From positions 4,030,001 through 4,094,000 of the forward strand of contig NZ_CP042437.1 in assembly GCF_007971525.1 (NCBI RefSeq): a stretch of 64,000 nucleotides of DNA. Reading direction: 5' to 3'. Source of the DNA: Mucilaginibacter ginsenosidivorax (GTDB lineage: Bacteria > Bacteroidota > Bacteroidia > Sphingobacteriales > Sphingobacteriaceae). The position numbers and the translations under genes are program-made. Positions 52,970 to 59,917 of this stretch are shown piece by piece (position 1 is the stretch's first letter; every line of letters begins with the position of its first letter). The notes under the pieces are model-generated. The model had not been told where the DNA came from and did no database searches. It saw nothing but the letters and a program-made list of their open reading frames with translations.

Positions 52970-53179
52970 ATGAAACTGTTTTTGAAGGTTGTTATATATG
53001 CGCTAATTGTTGTATGCTTATGTACATGCACAATATTGCTTTATAAAAGCCACCCCGAAGTTCAATTAGCCTTTGTTATCCCGGGTTTGTTTATTTTAAT
53101 ATATTCCATGATTACCGATGATCTGGGCATCAGGCAACATATCCGCGCACGTCAGCTTCGCATTTCAAGGGAAAGGTAA
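52970..53179 (+). CDS. small membrane protein of unknown function
   Basis: 69 residues from ATG 52970 (an ATG at 52964 gives two more). Two hydrophobic helices: VVIYALIVVCLCTCTILLY and FVIPGLFILIYSMI. A charged tail RARQLRISRER follows. No domain recognised. It lies between ndk and the convergent DUF721-recF pair. Coding potential rests on the clear two-helix pattern. Confidence 0.55.
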   Translation: MKLFLKVVIYALIVVCLCTCTILLYKSHPEVQLAFVIPGLFILIYSMITDDLGIRQHIRARQLRISRER

Positions 53180-53255
53180 TATTCAGTTTGTGGCATTTGT
53201 TTGATACATTTATTACCCGGTTTCCCCAATCAGGGTATTTTTTTGCAAGCAAGTA

Positions 53256-53546
53256 TTACAGAAATACAATCTCTTCAACTAACACCCCTTTTGCTTCGGC
53301 ATTAATTTTATCTATGATCTGGCTGCGCATCAGCATCAATTCGTGTTTTATTACCGACGATTCAATCCGCAGGAACAATTTTTTATCGCGTATAAATAAT
53401 TCCTTGGTACGGTTTGCTACCGATTTGCCAACCAACTCGGGCCATGCCGCAACCACCCCGGTTTCATCATAGCGGCGCTTTATTTTGTATACATTAAGCA
53501 TTTGCTCAATGGCCTCTTTTAATGATTTGTCGTTTGTTTTACGCAT
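53256..53546 (-). CDS. DUF721 (DciA-like) protein
   Basis: 96 residues. SLKEAIEQMLNVYKIKRRYDE, then VAAWPELVGKSVANRTKELFIRDKKLFLRIESSVIKHEL in two halves are the DUF721 core. DciA is a helicase-loading factor in many bacteria that lack DnaC. This short version has only the core. Its start overlaps the recF end by 8 bp, so the pair is co-translated, a common Bacteroidota arrangement. Confidence 0.88.
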   Translation of the reverse strand: MRKTNDKSLKEAIEQMLNVYKIKRRYDETGVVAAWPELVGKSVANRTKELFIRDKKLFLRIESSVIKHELMLMRSQIIDKINAEAKGVLVEEIVFL

Positions 53547-54639
53547 CGATAGCTCCTTTGCTCACATTAAATAATTTAACCTCCACAGCAATTTTATCAA
53601 ATATTTCACTTACCCGCTTTATGCTGGTGTCGGTAATAAATACCTGTCCAAAATCATTGTTGCTCACCATCTTCATTAGTTTGGTAACACGTTCGTCATC
53701 CAGCTTGTCAAAAATATCATCCAGTAGTAGCAGGGGCTTAAATCCCTTCTGCTGGTATAAAAAAGTATACTGTGCCAGTTTAAGTGCTATCAAAAAAGAT
53801 TTTTGCTGGCCCTGAGATCCGAATTTTTTCATGGCCATGCCGTGGATACCAAATTGAAGGTCGTCTTTGTGGATACCGGCAGTAGTACGTTCAAGAGCCC
53901 TGTCGCGCTCCACCGTTTTTTTCAGCAAGCCGGCAAAATCGTCCTGCAATAACTGCGACTCATAAGCCAATTCAACCAGTTCGGCATCGTCGCTTAAAAA
54001 GCTGTAGTGTTTATTAAAAATTTCGGTAAAGCCTTCCATAAAGGCCTTGCGGCGTTCAAATATGCGGTTGCCCGACTGTACCAGCTGCTCATCCATTACC
54101 TCCAGCAGGCTTGGGTCGTACCGGCCGGTATCAGCTATCAGCTTCAGCAGGGCGTTACGGTTGGCCAGTACCTTGTTGTAGGTTATCAGCTCATCAAGGT
54201 AATGGTTATCTGTTTGCGATATTACATTATCAATAAACTTGCGGCGCTCCTCGCTTCCTTCGGTTATAATACTGGTATCGTACGGCGATATCATGACCAA
54301 TGGCAGCAGGCCAATATGGTCGGCCAGGCGCTGGTAATCTTTTTTATTACGCTTAAACTGCTTTTTTTGGTTCCGTTTTACCGAGCAGGCCACGGCTTCG
54401 GTTTGCTGGTTTTTGTTAAAAACACCGGTTATAATAAAAAAATCGGTGCCTTGTTTTATCTGCTGACTATCTATAGGGTTAAAGTAACTTTTACAAAGCG
54501 ACAGGTAATGTATAGCATCAAGCAAATTGGTTTTGCCCGCACCGTTGTTACCCGTAAAGGCATTAACACCCTTGCTGAAAACAAGTTCGGCCTCCTCGTA
54601 ATTTTTAAAATTGATAACTGATAGCTGCTGCAGATACAT
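53539..54639 (-). CDS. recF: DNA replication and repair protein RecF
   Basis: 366 residues from ATG 54639. An upstream ATG at 54729 would pass through word-repeat-like DNA and adds 30 unmatched residues. Walker A GNNGAGKTNLL, signature GSQGQQKSFLIALKLAQ and Walker B LLLLDDIFDKLDDER are present. RecF loads RecA at gaps with RecO and RecR. Linked to DUF721, not to dnaA as in many other bacteria. Confidence 0.95.
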   Translation of the reverse strand: MYLQQLSVINFKNYEEAELVFSKGVNAFTGNNGAGKTNLLDAIHYLSLCKSYFNPIDSQQIKQGTDFFIITGVFNKNQQTEAVACSVKRNQKKQFKRNKKDYQRLADHIGLLPLVMISPYDTSIITEGSEERRKFIDNVISQTDNHYLDELITYNKVLANRNALLKLIADTGRYDPSLLEVMDEQLVQSGNRIFERRKAFMEGFTEIFNKHYSFLSDDAELVELAYESQLLQDDFAGLLKKTVERDRALERTTAGIHKDDLQFGIHGMAMKKFGSQGQQKSFLIALKLAQYTFLYQQKGFKPLLLLDDIFDKLDDERVTKLMKMVSNNDFGQVFITDTSIKRVSEIFDKIAVEVKLFNVSKGAIDA

Positions 54640-54670
54640 GGGGTTGTAAAGGTAAGGTTTTTGGTTGGAT

Positions 54671-54705
54671 GGGATTGATTTGAGGATTTGAAAATTTGAA
54701 AATGG
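54671..54705. repeat. single arm of 'gatttgaaaat' words upstream of recF
   Basis: Contains gatttgaggatttgaaaatttgaaaat words, the same family as in the accB-accC spacer. No inverted partner is present here. Confidence 0.5.
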
Positions 54706-54876
54706 CTGATAGCGCTGTACGTTTGCCAAATGACACCTAACGATTTATTGAACAAAAAGGCAAACACGTTAAAAATAAAACTGCAACCGTTGAAATGATT
54801 TTTATTGCCCGAACCCAAAAAGCAGCTTTGGTTATATAAATAGAATTAAAAACCCTTACCGGCACAATAAATTACC

Positions 54877-55689
54877 ATGAAAACCGAACATATAATTGAA
54901 AAAATAATAGCCATTACGCTTACTTTACTATTACTGGCCGCGCATTGCCCCAGGGCAATGGCCCAAACAGATACTATTCGCTTAAAAGATAAACGCCTCA
55001 TTTTAGCCAACCTTAAACCCGGACTGCGACAATACCTGGTGTATTTTCAAAACCCGAAAGATGATAGGCGTTTGCGCATGTCTGTCTGGCTGCGCGATGT
55101 AGAAACCGGTAATCGTAACGGCGAGGAGATTATTTCCGTAACCCAGCATTGGTATGCAGCCGACAGCGCATCGTACCGGTCGACATTCTCGGCAAACAGG
55201 GCATCAGATTTTACGCCGGTTTATCATTCGGAAACTATAGGCACAAAAACCAAAGCTTTTAATTGGGCCGCTGCCCAAATTACCGGTGCCGATACCGTGA
55301 AAAATAACCTGGCGAAGGATTTTTTGTTAAATGTTAAAGAGCCTTATTTTAACTGGAACCTGGATATAGAAACTTTTGAAATGTTGCCCCTTGCAGCCGG
55401 CAAAACATTTGCCATCAATTTTTACGATGCAGTGAGCAACACCCCCGAATACGCGGTTTACAAAGTAACCGGCAGCGAAGAGCTGGCCACATTGGACAAT
55501 GAAAAAGTTGACTGCTGGAAGCTGCTTACCGAAGCCGATTATAAGGGGCAGCACTATACCCAAACTTTTTGGATAAGCAAAAACAGCCATGAGTTTTTGC
55601 GGGAAGAAGATTTTTTTAGCGGAGGCTATCGCTATAAAATTAAACTGCCAGGTGCTGCGCCTGATGTGGTAAAACGGTTTGGGAAGTAA
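54877..55689 (+). CDS. exported protein of unknown function (DUF3108-like)
   Basis: 270 residues with signal peptide ending PRAMAQT. Beta-rich body: LRMSVWLRDVETGNRNGEEIISVTQ, FAINFYDAVSNTPEYAVYKVTG, DCWKLLTEADYKGQHYTQTFWISKNSHEFLREED in separate strands. The pattern resembles the DUF3108 family of periplasmic or outer-membrane proteins, but I am not certain. No catalytic residues seen. It is followed by a second exported gene 104 bp on. Confidence 0.65.
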   Translation: MKTEHIIEKIIAITLTLLLLAAHCPRAMAQTDTIRLKDKRLILANLKPGLRQYLVYFQNPKDDRRLRMSVWLRDVETGNRNGEEIISVTQHWYAADSASYRSTFSANRASDFTPVYHSETIGTKTKAFNWAAAQITGADTVKNNLAKDFLLNVKEPYFNWNLDIETFEMLPLAAGKTFAINFYDAVSNTPEYAVYKVTGSEELATLDNEKVDCWKLLTEADYKGQHYTQTFWISKNSHEFLREEDFFSGGYRYKIKLPGAAPDVVKRFGK

Positions 55690-55793
55690 TTGGCCGATCG
55701 GCCAACAATATTGAGGCAGTAACAGTGGTTTTTTGCAAATGGCTATTAAACCTTTTAGGGCTATTATAGTCAAATCCGGAAACCTGCTGCCTC

Positions 55794-56324
55794 ATGAAAA
55801 AACTTATCCTCATCCTGTTATCAATAGCTTTTACCGGCAATGTATTTGCCCAACAAACAGCAATATTTAACACCAACGACCTTGCAGTTTATAATGCTGT
55901 AAAATCAAGTAAAGACAGTATCTATAATTTTACTTTTGTTTACGCGGATGGCAAGCTGGGTACCATAATTAAAAACGGTAAAATAGCTACCATAGTAAAT
56001 CCCGATGGTACAAATACGGTAGTATCGCAAACCGGGCAAACAACTACTGCTACCAATTCAGATGGCACACATTCGTTGTGGATAGACAGTGGGCCAACCA
56101 TCACTGTTGTTAATCCAAACGGTACACATTCTACAGTAATAAAAAATGGATCTTCCTCGACAATCGTAAATCCCGATGGAACACACACTACGATGATAGA
56201 TAACGGCCAAACTTTGGTTATTGTAAATCCTGATGGTTCGCACTCAGTTGCAGTTAAAGCAGCCGGCAACACAACCATCGTAGTAAATCCTGATGGTTCG
56301 CATACGGTGGTAACAACGTCTTAG
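55794..56324 (+). CDS. exported 19-residue-repeat protein
   Basis: 176 residues with a signal peptide (MKKLILILLSIAFTGNVFAQQ). From about 60 to the end it has six tandem repeats centred on N-P/S-D/N-G-T/S-H/N: at N69, N88, N107, N126, N145 and N165, a period of 19 residues (once 20). Each has a V/I-rich strand, as in a beta-solenoid or repeated hairpins. No known family recognised. The gene converges on a SUKH gene with only 8 bp between stops. Confidence 0.7.
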   Translation: MKKLILILLSIAFTGNVFAQQTAIFNTNDLAVYNAVKSSKDSIYNFTFVYADGKLGTIIKNGKIATIVNPDGTNTVVSQTGQTTTATNSDGTHSLWIDSGPTITVVNPNGTHSTVIKNGSSSTIVNPDGTHTTMIDNGQTLVIVNPDGSHSVAVKAAGNTTIVVNPDGSHTVVTTS

Positions 56325-56332
56325 TATAAGTA

Positions 56333-56797
56333 TCAATTTTGGAGTTTAATGATTTTGTCTCGCCAATCATACAATCCCCCTGTTTCAAATACGCCACCGG
56401 TAAGAAAACGCCTCAAAAATTCGGTAAAAGAATTGGTTAAAATTATATCGCCTTTATAAGGGTATGTAATTGAATAGCGATTATGATCATCTGGCTCAAC
56501 CTTCAGTCCCCACATATCGCAATAGGTAAGGTATTCGGCAAAATGCAATTCGTTTCCATCGCGCCGGTCGGTTATAATTTCATTCAGATCAATTATTCTA
56601 AATTGATCCTCCTCAGATATAAAACCGTCTGCGAATTCATAAAACTGCCGGATGTCGTCCGGTAATTTTATGTTGTAGGCATTTTCTACAGCTTCTATCT
56701 GATTTTTGCTTGCTCCCTTATTGAGGGTTATATCGGTATCATCTAAATTGGTTTTCAGATAATTGATAACATCGGTGATAGAGTTGAAAAGAAGCAT
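56333..56797 (-). CDS. SMI1/KNR4 (SUKH) domain protein
   Basis: 154 residues. The SUKH core is seen in the segment ASKNQIEAVENAYNIKLPDD, then IRQFYEFADGFI and ITDRRDGNELHFAEYLTYCD. SUKH proteins are common immunity proteins in polymorphic-toxin systems, but many have other roles. There is no toxin gene beside it; the convergent neighbour is a repeat protein. Not enough to call it an immunity gene. The function remains open. Confidence 0.8.
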   Translation of the reverse strand: MLLFNSITDVINYLKTNLDDTDITLNKGASKNQIEAVENAYNIKLPDDIRQFYEFADGFISEEDQFRIIDLNEIITDRRDGNELHFAEYLTYCDMWGLKVEPDDHNRYSITYPYKGDIILTNSFTEFLRRFLTGGVFETGGLYDWRDKIIKLQN

Positions 56798-56828
56798 GTA
56801 TGATGACCCAAAATAATCAAATAATATT

Positions 56829-56865
56829 AAGCCATAGCGATTTTTTGAATTAATCGCTATGGCTT
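56829..56865. terminator. 13-bp inverted repeat between the dehydrogenase and SUKH genes
   Basis: AAGCCATAGCGAT (56829-56841) is the exact reverse complement of ATCGCTATGGCTT (56853-56865). It is 8 bp past the dehydrogenase stop. The T-tract is weak on both strands, so termination is plausible but not certain. Confidence 0.65.
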
Positions 56866-56872
56866 AATTGTT

Positions 56873-58357
56873 CTATTTCTTCCACTCATTATCTACCAGC
56901 CTCCAAATTCCCAAAGGATTGGCGTTTTGCAGTGCCAAAGGCAATAAGCCGTCGGGGCAGTTTTGGTAGCATACCGGGCGCACCCAGCGTTTTACGGCGT
57001 TGGTGCCTACTGCTGTAAAGCGGCTATCGGTAGTGGCCGGGAAAGGGCCGCCATGAACCATGCTATGGCAAACTTCAACCCCGGTTGGTACGCCGTTAAA
57101 CAATACGCGGCCGGCAATTGACGGCAGTAATTGTAATAAGGCTTTATGCGCTGCAAAATCCTCGTCGGTACCCATTACCGTGGTGGTTAACTGGCCCGAT
57201 ACCGATTTTAATACTTTAAGCAGTTCCTGCTCGTCTTTACAGTTTACCATCAGTGAATATGGCCCAAAAACCTCTTCGTGCAGTAATGGGTTGGCTAAAA
57301 ATGTTTTGCCGCTTACCAGGGCAACAGTTGGTAAAGCCTCGATATCCTGTGCCTCTACAGCCGATTTTTGGATCACCTTAACACCATCCTGCGCTAACGC
57401 TTCGTGGCTCTTTTTTTGGTAAGCCGTGTGGATACCCGCATGTAGCATTTTGGCGGGCTTTATGGCTTCAATGCCTTTGCCAAGGCTGTCCAGGAAACTG
57501 TAAAGTCCGTCGCCTTCAATGGCCAGCATCAGGCCCGGGTTGGTACAAAACTGGCCCATGCCCAAAGTTATGGAACCGGCATATTGTGCGGCCAGGTCGG
57601 CAGCGTTTTTGTTGAGGGTATCTGGCAAAAATACAACCGGGTTTATGCTACCCATCTCCGAAAACACCGGGATAGGCTTTTTGCGTTGCGATGAGTATTG
57701 CAGCAATGCCAAACCGCCAACAGTTGATCCGGTAAAGCCAACTGCCGCTGTTTCATCGGCCTGCACCAAAGCTTTGCCACTTTCAAACGAGGTGCCGTGT
57801 ACATGCTGAAAAATATGCCCGGGCATGTTGCTGCTTACAATGGCTTTTTTGATAGCGCTGTACACCATCTCAGAAGTTTCGGCATGGGCCGGGTGTGCTT
57901 TTACTACTACGGGGCAACCTGCGGCCAAAGCGCTGGCGGTATCGCCGCCTGCGGTTGAGTAAGCGAACGGAAAGTTACTTGCCCCAAAAACAACTACCGG
58001 CCCCAAAGGGGTAAGCATTTTACGAACATCGGGTTTAGGCAACGGCGCCCTGTCGGGATTAGCAGTATCAATACTGGCTTCAACCCAGCTGCCTTCGCGC
58101 AGCATGGTGGCAAACATGCGCAGCTGGCCTGTGGTGCGGGCGCGCTCGCCGGTTAAACGGGGAATAGGCAGGTTGGTTTCTTCGGATGCTTTTTGCAGCA
58201 AGCCATCGCCTAAAGCTTCAATTTCGGCAGCGATAGCCTCTAAAAAGACGCTTTTTTGCTCGATGCTGGTTTGCTGGTAAGCTTCAAATGCTGTTTGCGC
58301 TTGTTGCATTACCTGGGTTATTTCGTCAACGCTTGCTTCTTTAAAATTATTTGCCAT
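56873..58357 (-). CDS. aldehyde dehydrogenase, 2-oxoglutarate-semialdehyde dehydrogenase type
   Basis: 494 residues from ATG 58357. An in-frame start at 58411 would give an 18-residue Cys-rich extension not seen in the family, so it is rejected. The ALDH motifs are present: FGASNFPFAYSTAGGDTASALAAGCPVVVKAHP for cofactor binding (in parts), SEMGSINPVVF for the general-base Glu and GQFCTNPG for the nucleophilic Cys. The FxAS-N motif and overall pattern match the KGSADH group that oxidises 2-oxoglutarate semialdehyde with NAD(P)+, as in oxidative arabinose, xylose or hydroxyproline catabolism. That link is from the family; neighbouring genes do not confirm it. Confidence 0.85.
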   Translation of the reverse strand: MANNFKEASVDEITQVMQQAQTAFEAYQQTSIEQKSVFLEAIAAEIEALGDGLLQKASEETNLPIPRLTGERARTTGQLRMFATMLREGSWVEASIDTANPDRAPLPKPDVRKMLTPLGPVVVFGASNFPFAYSTAGGDTASALAAGCPVVVKAHPAHAETSEMVYSAIKKAIVSSNMPGHIFQHVHGTSFESGKALVQADETAAVGFTGSTVGGLALLQYSSQRKKPIPVFSEMGSINPVVFLPDTLNKNAADLAAQYAGSITLGMGQFCTNPGLMLAIEGDGLYSFLDSLGKGIEAIKPAKMLHAGIHTAYQKKSHEALAQDGVKVIQKSAVEAQDIEALPTVALVSGKTFLANPLLHEEVFGPYSLMVNCKDEQELLKVLKSVSGQLTTTVMGTDEDFAAHKALLQLLPSIAGRVLFNGVPTGVEVCHSMVHGGPFPATTDSRFTAVGTNAVKRWVRPVCYQNCPDGLLPLALQNANPLGIWRLVDNEWKK

Positions 58358-58411
58358 GGCACATGTAAGTTTGAATGAACAACGGTTTGCACCGCATGTA
58401 TGTTTAGGCAA

Positions 58412-58791
58412 ATATATTTAAAGCGGGACAAAAGCGGTGGGTGTTTTCTAACTGGTACTAACAGTATTTTGTCGTTTTTCAGGAGTGATTAAAAGGTTTT
58501 TTTGTCGTTGTAGGTATTTTCTCGACCCCTGTTATTTTATCTATGAATCAGTGGAAACATAAACCAGGGCGGTGGAAATGCGTTTTTTTCCTGTTGGGGC
58601 GATTTGAATTACCCTTCATTTAATTAATATTTAATAAATGCGGTTTAATGATTAATTATGGCTATCTTTCAGCATTCCTTCCTTAATATATACTACATAA
58701 CTTAGGCGTTGCCATTTTCTGATACGGTGATAGTTAAGCTTTAACATAATACCAGCCCCTAAGAGGCTGCAATACCGTAAAAAATAATCAT
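58412..58791. other. spacer before the 110-aa gene
   Basis: About 380 bp with no gene. A highly AT-rich, ATTAAT-rich stretch lies at about 58617-58665. No repeat or RNA element was recognised. It may hold promoters in both directions. Confidence 0.4.
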
Positions 58792-59124
58792 ATGACAGTT
58801 GCTGCCGAAAGATCTATTGAAACCGAAACCCGCATGTACATGTACGACCTGCTGAACACTGCTAAAGAATTTGGCTTTAAAGCCGAGGATAGCTGGGAAT
58901 TGAGCATGGTAACCAATACCGACAGAATAAGGATTCAAAAAGATTATTACCCAACCATCGCCGCCAAAGTTGGCCCCGAAATTTTGCTACAAGTATTTCA
59001 TACCGTAAAAACGCGTCTTAATCAAACGTTCAACAAAGAACCACAGAAAATTGATGAGCGCAACCCGCCGGTTGAAGACCTGAATTACCTGGTAGCCTTT
59101 AATCCGAAAAGGCCGAGGTCATAA
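58792..59124 (+). CDS. small protein of unknown function
   Basis: 110 residues. RMYMYDLLNTAKEFGFKAED and PEILLQVFHTVKTRLNQTFNK suggest alternating helices; charged, soluble, no Cys, no signal peptide. The tail NPKRPRS is basic. I do not recognise the family. Coding character and a plain ATG (58792) support a real gene. Confidence 0.6.
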   Translation: MTVAAERSIETETRMYMYDLLNTAKEFGFKAEDSWELSMVTNTDRIRIQKDYYPTIAAKVGPEILLQVFHTVKTRLNQTFNKEPQKIDERNPPVEDLNYLVAFNPKRPRS

Positions 59125-59485
59125 AATTTACCTGAGCTTTGAGAGGCTGTGTTTAACATAGCTATCAAGATAACCTGATGCGTTTCCGTTAAAACGGCGA
59201 ACGCATTTTTTGTACTTAAATTAGTAGCTAAAAAAATATCATGTAAACGTGTAAGGTATTAATGTTGTGCACGACTAATCTTTGGAAAATGGGTTGATTG
59301 GGGAACTGAGGGCGCTGTTTTACATCATATAAAATGTTGATAATTGACTATTTTATATGATAGTGTATTATTTAAACCATATGTTTGGCCTTTTTTTGTT
59401 GAAATTCTTAAAAATATCCCGGTAAATGGTCGTTTATTTGCGATAAATATTAATTATGTAAAAAATAAGTGTGTTTTGTAATTAA
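59125..59485. other. spacer upstream of the ModE-like gene
   Basis: 361 bp without a gene. It contains the inverted repeat at 59324-59361 described separately; the rest is AT-rich and unremarkable. Confidence 0.5.
59324..59361. promoter_or_regulatory. 12-bp inverted repeat upstream of the ModE-like gene; candidate operator
   Basis: ATCATATAAAAT (59324-59335) and ATTTTATATGAT (59350-59361) are exact reverse complements with a 14-base spacer. The arm resembles the ATATA-rich arms of known ModE boxes but differs in sequence and spacing. It lies 124 bp upstream of the ModE-like start. Confidence 0.5.
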
Positions 59486-59827
59486 ATGAGTGTGGAATTG
59501 AACTTAAACGGGCGAATCTGGTTTGAAACTCCGGATGGAAAGCTGCTTGGCCATGGCCGGGTTGAGTTACTGGAACGCATCCAGCAGTCAGGTTCTTTAC
59601 GGCAGGCGGCTTTACAAATGAAAATGTCGTACAGGCAGGCATGGGATATTATTAATTACATGAACGAGCATTTTGGCACGCCGGTTGTCATTTCGCAACG
59701 GGGCGGTAAGGGCGGCGGCAGTGCGCAACTTACCGAAAAAGGGTTTAAAGCTATTGAGCAGTACAAACTTTTCCAGGCTAAGTTCAGGGAGTTTTTGAAG
59801 GATAATAGTCCGCTTATAGAAGTATAA
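59486..59827 (+). CDS. ModE-like winged-helix regulator (DNA-binding domain only)
   Basis: 113 residues. LLERIQQSGSLRQAALQMKMSYRQAWDIINYMN is the ModE-type HTH and VISQRGGKGGGSAQLTEKG the wing. ModE senses molybdate through C-terminal TOBE domains, but these are missing here, so the protein either binds DNA constitutively or uses a separate sensor. It precedes a TonB receptor by 90 bp on the same strand, suggesting control of metal-oxyanion uptake. Confidence 0.88.
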   Translation: MSVELNLNGRIWFETPDGKLLGHGRVELLERIQQSGSLRQAALQMKMSYRQAWDIINYMNEHFGTPVVISQRGGKGGGSAQLTEKGFKAIEQYKLFQAKFREFLKDNSPLIEV

Positions 59828-59917
59828 ATTACAGCATAGTAAACCGGTTTGCATAGCCGGTTTATTTTTTGATTATCGTTATATAAATAAAAACATATCG
59901 AAATTTAACCAAACAAT

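Noticed and set aside
54007..54621. 204-codon open frame antisense to recF
   Set aside because: RecF on the other strand has all its conserved motifs; the open frame is a composition shadow.
56333..56797. SUKH gene as immunity gene of a polymorphic toxin system
   Set aside because: No toxin domain or secretion gene lies next to it.
56873..58357. Arabinose-catabolic link between the semialdehyde dehydrogenase and the GH43/GH51 cluster
   Set aside because: They lie 37 kb apart with no other pathway gene between; the family also serves other pathways.
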